Shown: one piece after another, positions 22,267 through 33,004 of the stretch
Layout of the letters: every line of letters starts with the position of its first letter
Position numbering within the stretch: position 1 is the first letter of the stretch
Assembly (NCBI GenBank): GCA_021186555.1
Contig: JAJKFL010000005.1
Coordinates: 42,465,635-42,529,634 of the forward strand
Direction of reading: 5' to 3'
Origin: Reticulitermes speratus
Lineage: Eukaryota > Arthropoda > Insecta > Blattodea > Rhinotermitidae
Length of the DNA: 64,000 nucleotides
Made by a program: the position numbers and the translations under genes
Notes under the pieces: model-generated
Seen by the model: only the letters and a program-made list of their open reading frames with translations
What the model was told of the DNA's origin: nothing
Database searches by the model: none

Positions 22267-22667
22267 AAAAGTGTACATTCGTCGGACAATAAACATAGAA
22301 AAGAAAATGTACGAAATGAATAATATTAAGTTTAGATCTAGTATATCGTATTAATGTTCATAATGCAATGGGTCCTACGTTTTATAAGGAAATTACGGGA
22401 TTTCAAGGTTTAAGAAAAAAGTTGATTTCAGAGTATTATAGAGAGACTTGCTGTATGGTGAAGAGTCATCTAGCCGCCGCGCTCTTTTCTTCCTCAAATG
22501 ACATGTGACACTTCCTGACGAATAACAGCTTACTGTGAGCTTGAGAGGTGCGTTGCTGCAGGTCTTGACCTCCTTTTCAGTTCCTATGAGTGTGTTTAGT
22601 GATGAGGTGTAAGCCAACTGACCAGCTGGAGGGAGACTAGTGTCTGTGTCATGTTTTTGTTTTCGCA

Positions 22668-22690
22668 CGCACACACACACACACACACAC
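22668..22690 (+). repeat. CA dinucleotide microsatellite
   Basis: Short AC run. Confidence 0.9.
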
Positions 22691-23205
22691 GACTGTTTCG
22701 TGCACTCAAAATAACAGCTGAGACAAAAAAAAACCCTATCTATTGAATTACTTCTATCCCAATTTGCCAATTCATTATTATGCATAAACTGTTTTCAGGC
22801 GTTACTTCTCACTCTGACAGGGGTGTAAAAACATTTGAAAACTAAACTGTTTCTACAAGACAGCATTCGGATTAAACAGGCCCTTACAAAGATGTTAGTG
22901 TTGATGACTTTATAGTATAGAGTCTGCTTTGAGTATCAGATAAAATTATTCACCCTTTTTATGAAACCCGAAGCTAAAAAACTAATCCAAATAATTCTCA
23001 TTTATCCAGTTATTAATTAAATAATCCAGATCATAATTCTACAATGTGTTTCTCTGAAAGTCCATTATAATATTAAATGTTTTCTACATACATCTGTAAC
23101 AGGCATTGTTCACATTAGAAGTAGTAAGGACGTAGGGAATGCATTTTGATGTTACTCTTCAATCTGTGTGTATTTGATTTTGAGGCTTGTTACATTCTTG
23201 TCTGT
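22691..23205. other. No recognisable gene or element
   Basis: No feature found. Confidence 0.35.
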
Positions 23206-23435
23206 AAAATTCTTTGTCCACACTGGCAGGTTCAAGGACCGGCGGTTGTCAGTTTTAATAATATCCTTCAGCCTATGCCAATGCAACGTGTGGCATGTCC
23301 TATCCGTATATATGAGACTCAGTGTCCACATTGGCAAGTTTCATGACGAGATGGGATCCATTTTAATATTATTTTCCCATCTTTATCGATATAATATCTA
23401 GTTTGTTCCACCCGTTTATTCAAAATTTATTCATT
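23206..23435 (-). repeat. Decayed array of about 100-bp units, part 1
   Basis: Blocks gtccacactggcaggttc (23217), gtgtccacattggcaagttt (23320) and tctgcccacattggcaggtg (23910) recur. Between them lies a gatccattttaatatt motif (23356 and 23831) and a gtttgttccaccc/tccc motif (23401 and 23884). The gatccattttaatatt motif also appears reversed in repeat X at 5940. The array looks like an old tandem derived from part of repeat X. Confidence 0.55.
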
Positions 23436-23439
23436 GCCT

Positions 23440-23795
23440 ACTCTGTCTTGCGACAGGTCCATAGCCTCGTCCAAAGCGAATTCTCCACAGAGTGCGATGC
23501 AGTGCTTCCTCTTTCCAATTCCAGTACATTTTCTTTTCCTTAAGGGCATCCAGTAGCTGCTTATGTCTTTTTCCTCGCCTTCTCCTCCCTTCTGTCTTTC
23601 CTTCAGTAACGTGTTTTAGAAGCAGTTGTTACGCATGATGTGACCAATCGATATAGCCTTGCTTCGTTTTATTGCATGTAGGATGTTCCGTTCTTCCTTG
23701 ATTCTGTGTAATACTTTTCATTTTTTTACACGATCGGTCCAACTGCTCTTCTGTATCCTTCTCCAGCACCATATTCCAAAACATTCAAGGTTTTT
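23440..23795 (-). pseudogene. LINE reverse-transcriptase C-terminal fragment
   Basis: The minus-strand translation, across frameshifts, contains NVLEYGAGEGYRRAVGPIV-like remains upstream and the RRRGKRHKQLLDALKEKKMYW-type C-terminal block (written from broken frames), ending near GYGPVARQ. It is the same LINE family as the tails at 22105, 36790, 44881 and 62820. It separates the two parts of the approximately 100-bp repeat array. Confidence 0.7.
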
Positions 23796-23960
23796 GTTTC
23801 TACGTCGATAGGTGTCAGGACTAGAAGAGATCCATTTTAATATTGTTCCTTCCCCCTCCCCATCTATGCCTTTGTAATGCCTGGTTTGTTCCATCCCTGT
23901 CTAGGAAATTGTCTGCCCACATTGGCAGGTGTGATGACCAGAGGGGGGTCCAGTGTTCAT
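23796..23960 (-). repeat. Decayed array of about 100-bp units, part 2
   Basis: Continuation of the array described at 23206, carrying the gatccattttaatatt, gtttgttccatccc and cccacattggcagg blocks. Confidence 0.55.
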
Positions 23961-24253
23961 GAGCAGAGGTCACACACAGCAAATCAGAGATATCTTTCCT
24001 CACCACGCTACGAACTACCTGTCCCGCCTCTTGGCGGCTTAAACAAGAACGTCAGTCACCTTGCTGATTTATTGCATCTGAACGATGCTCAGGTCACAAC
24101 GTTCCATCATGACATTGTTTTTCACACCTTTCAAATTACATTCGCCGCCGATTATTCAATTAACTCATTCTAATCTTATTGGTTTGTGGCTTATTTAACT
24201 TCGCAGTGGTGATGTAGTGTCAAAAACATAATGATTAATTGTTGTGTTATTAT

Positions 24254-24359
24254 TTTAACAACACTAGACAACAATCATCAACCAACAACTGCATGTTGAT
24301 GATTATTGTCTATTGCCATAATGCACGGTGAACAGAAAGTTAAATTGTTTAACAACACT
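24254..24359 (+). mobile_element. 82-bp foldback insertion with 12-bp TSD
   Basis: TTTAACAACACT is duplicated at 24254-24265 and 24348-24359. The insert (24266-24347) is a hairpin with 17-bp arms (24266-24282 and 24295-24311, one mismatch) around a 12-nt loop. A 36-nt tail containing ataatgcacggtgaacagaa follows. The tail resembles that of the palindromic element at 14.2 kb. It has no coding capacity. Confidence 0.75.
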
Positions 24360-24840
24360 CTTTGAACTGTACAGTTTTGTAGCGTCGAATGTTATGGAGA
24401 GATGCTCCAGAATACTAAGGACGAATGTGGAAGGATGCCGCCCTGAACTGATAGAAGATACTCTCCAGGAATGAGAAAAATCATGCCGTTCGAATTCCTG
24501 GCAGAGATTCTAACAGGCTACCTGCTAAACAAAAGTGACTGAATCCATTTGTTTCCTGTGCTGCTTGTTAAGTTCCTTTACTTTATTTCCTATATAACCA
24601 CAGGATGGTGTGCGAAGTAGACACTAGCAGTAAGCTTAATGGCATTTCCTGTGGGAACTGTGTTCAGAGCAGGCGGCAGACCTGCTGTTTTGTTAAGCAA
24701 AGAGAGTGACTAGTAACTAGCGGAACTAATGGCAGTATTCTTGAAGGTCTTGACGGCGTTATAAATGATAAATATACAAAATGGTTTCTTGCAGCGAAAG
24801 TTTCCAAGTAACAAGATATCGTTATGTTCCTTCTATTGAC
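24360..24840. other. No recognisable gene or element
   Basis: No feature found. Confidence 0.35.
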
Positions 24841-25240
24841 TTAACGCATTTCTTACTTACTTTTGCACGCATGGTCATTATAGTGGTACAGTTTATTTTA
24901 TTCCTTCATTAATTCCCTGTGTTTTATTTTTCTTCTTTACAGTCTTTCGTTTCCGAATGCGTTCATAATTACTCTTCTTTGGTCTTTTATCTTTCTCTTA
25001 ACTTCATTTGATATATTCTTTCCATTATATTTTACAGTCACTGCCTTATTCCTTTCCTTCTTTTTTGACTATTTCTAGTTTCCTATCTTCGTTATTTTTC
25101 CTTGCTTTATAGTTTTCTGTCTTTTAATCTGATTTACGTATTTTCTGTTTATTTTATTTTTCCTTACGTATTCGTTTCTTTGTCTACGTACATCTTTCTT
25201 TTTTTATTTCTTTCCTTTGTTCTTTTTTATTTTCTTCTGA
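24841..25240. repeat. T-rich pyrimidine tract
   Basis: Low-complexity TTTC/TTTA-rich stretch of about 400 bp. No gene is visible. Confidence 0.7.
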
Positions 25241-26394
25241 TAACTAATTAATAATCAGATGGACAACCGGGTTTGTAGAATGTTTATTTGCACTTATGAT
25301 GGGAATGTCTGACTGACAGAAATAATTTAAATTTGGATTTAAAAATCGCTGACTGAATTCAATCTTTATGAGTTTAACGCATGAATGTGTGTCGTGTACG
25401 TGTAAACAATGGTGTGACGTGGAAGTGAATGGGCAAACCGATATGGGATGATAGTCGCAACCGCAGTAAATACTCGCCATTCTTCAAGTGTTGTTGCCTT
25501 CGCAAAAGTGTTTGATTTAAAACGTGGCAGTATATTTATTTCAACTCCATTGTGGAAGGACTTAGCAAGAAGCCTAGTGTGTGAAAGGACAAACTTCTTT
25601 CTTCAGAGTGAAATTTTTATTGCCGATTCCTTCGTTAACACAGCGCAGTTCATTAGAACTCTGTGCTGTTGTTGTTTGAAGGCATGTCCGTGCCCATGCT
25701 GTTAAACCCGTTTTGAACTAGAAGTGTATTACCCGACTTTTCATTGGAGAGAGACTTCCTCGCTTTTTCTTCTGAAGGCGTCATATTACCTCCTATATAA
25801 TTTACTGTATTGTAAAAAGGAGTGCACTTGGGCCCTCCAGGCACTTTGTTGAAACCTGCCTCTACAGTGGTCGTAATTTAAATTTTGAATGCTTATAGTA
25901 CTTATGTATCGTGAGAGAACAAGGCGCAGCTTTGCAGCCAAGTTAGAGTTTGCATCGCGCTTTCAGTTACAAATACTTAATGGCTCTTAATTGCAGAAGG
26001 CTATTAAATCGTATAGGTGTAAGATCAGGGTCTAAGGTTATCTCAGATTTATTGGTGATTTGAAAGTGTCAATCAAAATGACACTGTGGCAGCAGAACTC
26101 GAATTTTTAACACAGCTGATACGAAAGTTCACCATTGTACAAATTTCTGAACCAGGTTTATCTAGTTCCTACCTAAAGTTGTCCTCCCAGCTTCGTATTT
26201 CACATAGACAGTCTCCGCAATGTTTCCTCGTTAACGTTCTGCAAACGTGCAGTTCCCCGCCCTTCCCATCAATGTGCCCTGCTCGTAGTTATCACCTGCA
26301 TTTCACTGAACTAAATATAATAGGGGTTGTTCCTGTACACGTCATGAAGACACACGAGGGACTGGAGGTACATTGACATTTATTCTTAACTTCG
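25241..26394. other. No recognisable gene or element
   Basis: No feature found. Confidence 0.35.
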
Positions 26395-26592
26395 GCACGA
26401 GATTGTGTAAGTGGTAAGCTTCGCGCCCCTGGCCGCTTTGCCGCTGTGGAAGAAGCGTCCCACACACACTGAAGAGGCTGGTTTTGCTGTAGAGGTAGTC
26501 TGGACAGCTGGCGAAGAGAACAGTGCCTTACCCCTCCGGGAATTGAATAACGCTATCTCAGTTGTCCACCCCGTAATCTAGTCACTATAACA
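26395..26592 (-). mobile_element. Possible SINE of family S5
   Basis: On the minus strand, tagtgactagatt and a box-B-like ttcaattcccgg parallel the S5 copy at 27466. The similarity is partial and the copy is old. Confidence 0.35.
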
Positions 26593-26848
26593 GCTACATT
26601 ATTATCTTAACTTTCAGAAATAACAAGGGAACGGTAAAAATTGCGAGGAAGCCTGTTACTTCTATAGACTGGCTTAACTTGTCAATAATTTGTCCGTCTT
26701 AGGCCCAAACATTTGATTTTTTCTGAATACATTGTTTTAAAACACTTCATAACTAGCAGTGTAAGGAGTTACGTGATTTACGTTACTTAATTGCTGTCCT
26801 TCGTATTTTTTTAAAAAGACTTCCTGATTTAATATCCTAGACTGCAGA

Positions 26849-27072
26849 TCCTAGAGCAGGGGTATCTAACCCGCGCCCCTTAAGATTGTGTTATAAGGCC
26901 CGCGGCCACATTGTAAATTGTATACACACTGTAAAAATTACGCAATAGTTTAGGAGGTTAGGTATACCACTTACTGTGATTTTTGTACTGTGGCCCGCAA
27001 ACCAGCCAACAGTAACGGTTGAAGGTTGTGGTCCTTTGCCAAATACAAAGTTTGGACACACCTGTCCTGAAC
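26849..27072. mobile_element. hAT-like non-autonomous element (MITE)
   Basis: Inverted ends CAGGGGTATCTAACC (26857) and, reversed, CAGGTGTGTCCAAAC (ending 27064) fit the CAG...CTG ends of hAT elements. The possible 8-bp TSD is imperfect: TCCTAGAG versus TCCTGAAC (5 of 8). Internal cgcgccccttaaga and aaggcccgcgg blocks recur in a fragment at 56199. No transposase is present. Confidence 0.6.
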
Positions 27073-27465
27073 AAAATTAAGAAGCATTGAGGATAAAAAT
27101 CTTCTTTTTTGCAGTCAAGTATGAAACGGACAATTGATAAGCCATAATCGCTCCAATAATCTCTTGCATAAATGGTAGTGGTCGTGGCAGAAGGTTATTG
27201 GGCCAGTTCTATGTAAATCTGAAAAAATATATGCTTGGGAAATTGTTGCAGTTGGAAAATCTATTCAAACATTTCTCTTAACTAAGTGAAAGCGTAGACA
27301 AATTTTCTCGAGTATATGGCCACGAAATATCTTGCTTTTATGGAACATGAAAATTGATTAACGTTTTCGCTAGAGTCCACCGTTGGACCAAATCCTGAGC
27401 CACTGAAGAAAACCCAGTCTTCCACGTCCATATTTTCTGAGGTAAATTTTAATATCATTCTCCCG

Positions 27466-27640
27466 GAATGGCGTAGTCGGTGTAGTGACTAGACTGTAGA
27501 CTGAACGGCAGAGTCTTGGTTAGATTCCCGGGTGAGGCAAGAGCTGTATCTCCTCTCCAAACTAATCGCCTTAGTTTAATGCTGAGGTAAAAAATGAGTG
27601 GCGTTATACTTCCACTCCCCCCGCGAGTAATGTCGTGCAG
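27466..27640 (+). mobile_element. tRNA-like SINE, family S5
   Basis: A box-A-like TGGCGTAGTCGGTGTAGTG lies near 27473 and a box-B-like GGTTAGATTCCCGGG near 27519. Downstream are body sequences unlike S1-S3. The 3' end is not clear. Confidence 0.5.
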
Positions 27641-27923
27641 AGGGAGAACTTTAGGTTTTGTCTGGTGTTTTTGAGGCCATCAGCGATTAAGGCCTCTTAC
27701 GTCTTTGTCTCCGAAGTAGTTCATTTTCTTCATGTTTCTGACTACAGTTCTGTGCCAACTCCTGCTAAAACTTGTCCGTGCTCCGTTGAAGAAGGAATAA
27801 CCTGTCCAATAGCAGCTCCCTGTATGACAAGTTGTAATATGTGATTTCAGGCTTCCGCCGTGGTGTAGATGACGTCTTCACTCTTCCGGGATGTTACGCA
27901 TCGTTGCTTTGTAGTTAGTTACC

Positions 27924-27962
27924 GACGTTTCGGGACAGCCTATCGGTCTCATCTTCAAGGGT
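27924..27962 (-). ncRNA. Hammerhead-like motif, left arm, core mutated
   Basis: Minus strand: TTGAAGA (one change from CTGAAGA), T, GAGAC...GTCCC helix II with one mismatch, GAAACGT, C. The self-complementary ACGT followed by C is the dimer-type stem III and cleavage base. Confidence 0.5.
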
Positions 27963-27997
27963 CAAGCAGTCCTAGAAGAATCTTCTTGGACTCTGAT

Positions 27998-28036
27998 CCT
28001 TTAAGATGGGACCGATATGCTGTCCCGAAACGTCGT
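27998..28036 (+). ncRNA. Hammerhead-like motif, right arm, core mutated
   Basis: The core is degraded (cctttaaga where CCTGAAGA is expected). It is followed by T, a perfect helix II GGGAC/GTCCC, and GAAACGTC. Inverted partner of 27924-27962. Confidence 0.5.
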
Positions 28037-28124
28037 AACTGACTACCAATCAACGCTGCGTGACATCCCAAAAGAGCGAAGACCTGAAGTTGTAATATGT
28101 ATATAACAAACTATCCTTTTCACG

Positions 28125-28300
28125 ATGGGGAATTTATTCATTTACATGCCAAACCTCACAGCTGAAGCTGTTCCCCTTTTCGGTTGTCCGGCAATTCATA
28201 TTCACTGTCTGTTACCCTGCATAGCCGCAGGCCGTCTCCTGCCTGAGGAATCAAACCCCGACACTCCAGTTTGTAGCCATTCACTTGTTTGTCTGATCTT
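28125..28300 (-). mobile_element. Possible diverged segment of repeat X
   Basis: The plus strand around 28180-28230 (cggttgtccggcaattcata and following) parallels 31551-31610 in the long X copy. The similarity is patchy. Confidence 0.3.
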
Positions 28301-30409
28301 TTACGTCTTATAAATACTAATAAATTACTGTAATTAATTAAATTTTTAAATATAATTTTCCGAGTAACATTCTTTTCAAGGGCAAACTAAGTTCGCTTTT
28401 GCACGATGTCATGCGAACGTTTGCTTCCCGCCATTTCCTGACAGCAATCTGATGTGGGAGGAGGGGAAGTGATAGAAAGGCCTACTGCAGGTTCAAACCC
28501 GGAACTGCGACCTGTAAGGTCAAGAACGATTTGTTTGAGGAGAAATTTGTTGTTCGGCCTCCCCTTGATCTGGTCACGACCCGCAGACCTCTCGGGCGTG
28601 TGGTTTATTTGCAGGTAGCGGCCTCAGATTTCCGATTGAGGTCGTTCAGGTGCGAAGCCTTCAAAATGTAGTCCTGTGACTAAAGGCGAGATCATGCGCA
28701 CATGAGCTGTAGACCCGGCCACTTCATTATGAATACTCAGTAGACAAAATAAGTTCGACAGTTGCTTAGGCGTCTGGGCGTGCGACTTGCAATCCTGTAC
28801 CGTGAGTTTAAAACTTGTCATTTTCCTGTCTCGAGGTTAAATTGTACAAAATTACAATTTCGCCTGTTGCTTTGTACTAGAGTTAACCATAATCTCACAA
28901 TCTGAAAGAAGAATAGAAATTAAGGAATTCGACAACGAAATTTGTAAAGATATATGGCGAAACCTAGCAGAACAACTGGCGAATATTACACAGTGATGAA
29001 TTTTATACTTCGTAAACTTTATCTAATTCCTTGCGATGAATCAAGGGAGCTGGAGTGGGCTGGACATGTATATTGTAGATGTAGTATAAATAAGAAATAT
29101 GTGGAGTGTTGATCAAACCCAGGACATTTTGGCTAGAAGACAGAAAATTTATAACTGTATATTGAATAAATAAAACATGAAGTTGTAGAATGGATAAGGA
29201 TAAGGTCCAGTGGCGGTGTTTTGTGAACACGATAACAGAATTTAAGCTTCCATAAAAGAACGTCATAATTTGTCTGATTGTCACCTTTTAATGACGCGAA
29301 GACAGATTTCAGTCACTACAGGCATATTTATTAGCTAGAATTTTGCACTCGGGATAAGAGCTTAGCTTGTGTAAATGACTGAGTAGTTCAGTTGATTTGT
29401 TCACACATTTTGTGAAGTTATGAAAGCATAGGTTAATGTTTCGAAGACTGATATTTATCTATATTGTATAGAAAAGATCCAGTTCGTGCCCCATAGAGAA
29501 CACAGTGCTCCTCCATCAGAGAGACAGGCCGGTTAATGCTGCACAGAGAAATAATCTGTGCAGTGTAAGAATCACACGGTACACTGTCTTGTCATAACCA
29601 AGGTTTTTGATTTTACAGCATCTGGTACATATGACCATCTCTCTGCTTTAAAAAGTTAACTAGAATTTAGCAACGAAACCTCCCGTTCTTCGTCCAAAAC
29701 TTTCTCAAAATTAATTCCTGAAATATTTAAGTGTTTTGTTTTTTGTGACAATTATATGAATAGAGTCTATATATTGCTGCTGATCGCCGCTCTATTATTG
29801 ACTATCGTGGCGACGCATACTGATCGTTTGATGCATTAAACATTTGGAAAGCTATACAGGTCGTTTTAACCACCAAGCCTTATCACCTAGTTAGGAAAGT
29901 CGAGCAGGAAATGTGAAATTGATAAAACTGCATAGACAAAAGTTTTTTATATATGAACGGATAATGACACACGTATTATACTGGAAGAAGCTCAAATACA
30001 ATGTAGTGTAATTCATGACGAAGCCAAATATTCTCCTTTCATTACTGGTAGCGTCACCGCATTGCGCATTGAGGGCCATTTTTTTTACAAGAAACAACCA
30101 ACTACATTGTTTAAATTCCAGTTGAAGTTTCACTGACAAAGTTATGAGCTCCATCTCTGATTTACACCGCTGAATTTACTTGTTTGGTTACACCCTCATG
30201 ATGCTACAGTACTGCTGTCTGTAGACATCAATCAACGTGCGCCTCAGGTCGGAGGTAGTAGAGTGAGCTGGGCTTCTGGGATCGCATTAAGCTGCACTGG
30301 TGTCTGAAAGAATACGAAGTGCAGGGTGTTTACAAAATGTTGTCCTTATGTGTAAGTAAAAGAGGATAAAATAAAACGACCACGACCTAACTCTCGCGGC
30401 CGTCCCACG
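28301..30409. other. No recognisable gene or element
   Basis: About 2.1 kb without a named feature. A box-B-like ggttcaaaccc at 28491 has no box A partner. Confidence 0.4.
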
Positions 30410-30538
30410 GTGTTTTATTCCATTTTTCCATTCTCGTTTTTCCTTCTTTCTGCCTTTTTTTTTTGCTTTCTTTCATTTCATACTTCTCTTTTCCTCTCTC
30501 ATTCTCCAATTTCTCTCTTTTTTTTTTATTCTGTGAAG
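30410..30538. repeat. T-rich pyrimidine tract
   Basis: Low-complexity TTTC-rich sequence with Phe/Leu/Ser artefact frames. It is the target region of the S2 insertion that follows. Confidence 0.7.
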
Positions 30539-30824
30539 TATGTAGGTCTTTTTTTTCCAATGGCTCCACAGCCCCTTGGGGGCCTAGGCCGCCTCATTTT
30601 TCGAGGCTTCACAATCACACACTATTTAGACACACCACACTCGGTAGGACTCCTCTGGACGAGGGACCAGCTCGTCGCAGAGACCTCTACCTGACAACAC
30701 ACAACACTCAGAAGAGACAGATATCCATGCCCTAGACGGGTTTCGAACCCACAATCCCAGTAAGCGAGTGGCCGTAGACCCACGCCTTAGACCGCGCGAC
30801 TACTGGGATCGGCTATGTAGGTCT
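30539..30824 (-). mobile_element. Full-length SINE family S2 with 11-bp TSD
   Basis: TATGTAGGTCT is duplicated at 30539-30549 and 30814-30824. On the minus strand the element starts GCCGATCCCAGTAGTCGC. It has a tRNA-Leu-like box A (GCGGTCTAAGGCG) and a box B (GGGTTCGAAACCC), then the body with cctctacctgac-complementary sequence. It ends in a tail (cctcgaaaaatgaggcgg, then the aaggggctgtggagcca type) and poly-A. Other copies lie at 39440, 41323 and 47465. Confidence 0.9.
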
Positions 30825-31281
30825 CTAACACGCAGAAATAAACTGTAGAAGTTGCTGCTTAGCAAATACATCGAGTGACTAATTATTGAGTTCACCAGAT
30901 CATCAATTACTTCACCGCGGTGCAGAAACTAATGATTTTCGTGTATCGGGGCCGTGGGCAATGACATGTGCTGCCTGAAGCCATGCAATTTCTTTGTAAT
31001 GGAACTGGATGGGAGGAGTCACAGTGGTCACTTCCGTATCACTTACAGGACCCGCAGCTTCGATACGGCCACTAATAACAAGGACCGCTATTGGGCACAA
31101 TTGTGGGCCAGGTTTATCCGCCTCTGATTCTTACAAAACATGCCATTTACATCTTTTTTAATATTGCGTTGTGTTTCTTGCACCTGTAACAGCAGATGGA
31201 TAAATACCAATGACATTCAGCGCTTGTTTTTCTCATAGAATGCCAAAAGAATACTCAAGTATAGGCTTACATAGAAAACTA
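30825..31281. other. No recognisable gene or element
   Basis: No feature found. Confidence 0.35.
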
Positions 31282-31645
31282 ACTAACTAACTCCATGGAA
31301 CAGAGTCCTTCTTGAGAAGCTAACAGGTCGTCAGCTAGTCAAGAAATTCCCCTCGTTTTATGGAACTCGAAGGTTCATTACCGCAATCACAAGAGCCCGC
31401 CACCTGCCCCTATCCTGAGCTTGTTTAAGTCGTACCAAAAAATCAGTCCAGGTCCGAGGATCTGTATAGTGTTTCGTAACATGGTAATTTTTTACGGTGA
31501 GGAGTTGTTAGCACCTCGCCCAACCCCCCAAGCTGGAGGACCACCCCTTGTCGGCTGTCCGCGATTGCATATTCGCAGCTACCCTCCATATTCGGAGGCC
31601 GTTCCTCCATCCGCAACCCGAGGACGCGCCATGCCGTGGTGACGG
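31282..31645 (-). mobile_element. Longest copy of repeat X
   Basis: Read on the minus strand from about 31645: a segment encoding GVVLQLGGLGEVLTTPHRKK, then a block with ctcaggataggggcaggtgg, then gaatttcttgactagctgac, and a 3' end of tandem GTTA at 31282-31295. The peptide and the antisense LTASQLVKKFP motif are familiar from many insect gene predictions, so this is a high-copy family. It is probably the 3' portion of a non-LTR element. I cannot name the clade. Confidence 0.7.
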
Positions 31646-32107
31646 ACCCACTAATCATGGTCACATAGAAAAATATGTGAATTATGGTGCTATCGGCGTT
31701 CAAGTTGTGAGAATATAGTCAGGCATTGCTTTCGTACACAAAGGCTGCTTTTCACAAAAACACTTGGTCTCAGCAAAGTGACCAACGTCAAAGTGTAAAT
31801 CGGAGTTACGCTTGAGTTTCTTGATGCAGTTTGCACGCCGTTGTCAAACCTGAGCTGTGTTATCTAGAACATCAGCTGTTAGAGTCTTAGGAAAGTGAAC
31901 AAATGAATAATAGATTCCAATCCACGATTGTCGTGGGGCAAGTTTTGGTGTATCCATCTGCAGCATCTTTTACAATTTTACCTGCAACGTCATGTTCTTA
32001 ATCGAACACAGTCATGTCTGCATCGGAATTTGTCAGGAAAATGGGTTCAAAAATTTCGCAAACTAATAAACTGAATATTTGAATTGGAATACGAATTCTC
32101 TTATTCT

Positions 32108-32146
32108 TAGCATCAACGCTGCGTAACATCCCAGAAGAGCGAAGAT
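32108..32146 (+). mobile_element. Terminal fragment of a Penelope-like element
   Basis: acgctgcgtaacatcccaga then agagcgaagatct matches the outer ends of the elements at 27843 and 53402. It is a stand-alone fragment without the ribozyme core. Confidence 0.6.
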
Positions 32147-32304
32147 CTCAACATTCTACTCTTCCATGTGCCCCGCTCCCTTTTCCAGTTAAAAATTATA
32201 TATGTACATCGATCCTAAGACCTTATCTGGCGATTTTCCTGTGGATCTATTTCCAGCCTTTGTAGAAGCATAATTATCACAAATAGGATATACAGTCGAA
32301 CTCT

Positions 32305-32430
32305 GGGGACTCTACCTTAACTGAAAGAGAGAATACTGGAAATTGAAAGAAGAAGCACTAGATCGTACTCTGTGGGGGACTCACTTTGGAAGAGGCTTTG
32401 GACCTGTCGTAAGACAGACTACGGAATGAG
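32305..32430 (+). pseudogene. 5'-truncated LINE tail
   Basis: Broken-frame remains of the block YWKLKEEALDRTLWGTHFGR, ending gtcgtaagacagactacgga and a gaatgagtg tail. Same family as at 22105. Confidence 0.75.
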
Positions 32431-32694
32431 TGATTCATATAGAGCACGGATGAATTGCAAATCTCGACCCAAAGACGTACGCATGACAATTTAAGAGTTT
32501 AATACGCCATTAATTTTGATTCGTAATTTAGTTTGTAACTGTCGATAGCAAGAACTTGAGTTTACCATATTTTCATTAAATGTATTGGCATCCTAGTGTC
32601 GATTATATCTTAAAATGTATTATGAGGTTTCTACCCACAGTTCTCTCCAGTAATCCTTCGTAATATAGCTACCATTTTTAATGCACAATATGTA

Positions 32695-33004
32695 ATATCA
32701 GTAGTTTTTTTTTTTTTTTTTGCGTGGTGAAGGGCTCACGGCAGATTCTACGGAAGCACCGCAGCCTTAAGGCTTCTTGTGCAACCCCTGTGATGAAGAT
32801 GGTTAGTTTTTTTCATTTTCCCTTGTAATGGAGCACCGGTGGAATGAAACCGACAGAAGAAAACCGAAGTACTCGGGGAAAACCCTGTCCCAGTGCCACT
32901 TTGTCCACCAAAAATCCCACATGGACTGACCCGGGATCGAACCCGGCCTCCGCGGTGAGAGGCCCGACTAACCGCCTGAACCATAGTACGCCCATATCAG
33001 TAGT
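32695..33004 (-). mobile_element. Full-length SINE family S3 with 11-bp TSD
   Basis: ATATCAGTAGT is duplicated at 32695-32705 and 32994-33004. On the minus strand the head reads GGGCGTACTATGGTTCAGGC, with box A TGGTTCAGGCGG and box B GGGTTCGATCCC. The body follows with ccaccggtgctccatta. It ends gcagccttaagg-complementary sequence and a long poly-A (T run at 32706-32721). The second copy, at 51749, carries a nested SINE. Confidence 0.9.

Larger units (their letters stand above)
21856..22332 (+). mobile_element. Palindromic Penelope-like insertion, split by a LINE
   Basis: The left arm 21859-21983 is repeated inverted in 22000-22295 once the LINE insertion at 22105-22266 is removed. The loop is about 16 bp. 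Each arm carries a hammerhead-like motif. After the right arm comes an A-rich tail (about 22296-22332, including atgtacgaaatgaataatat) comparable to those at 14592-14628 and 24312-24347. A 7-bp gatctag occurs on both sides (about 21849-21855 and 22333-22339) and may be the TSD. No reverse transcriptase is present. Confidence 0.65.
27829..28100. mobile_element. Penelope-like palindromic insertion, 14-bp TSD
   Basis: AAGTTGTAATATGT is duplicated at 27829-27842 and 28087-28100. The 244-bp insert is made of two inverted arms of about 110 bp. Each runs from a hammerhead-like motif outward to a terminus with acatcccRRaagagYgaaga. The left end has the extra block caggcttccgccg, also seen at 53380. 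This head-to-head terminal-repeat arrangement with variable TSD fits Penelope-like insertions. No protein-coding part remains. Confidence 0.75.

Noticed and set aside
29430-29460. GTTTCG word that might mark another minus-strand hammerhead
   Set aside because: No CTGANGA core at the right distance.
30740-30813. Possible tRNA-Leu gene on the minus strand
   Set aside because: It is the head of SINE S2 with TSD and poly-A; copies recur in the window.
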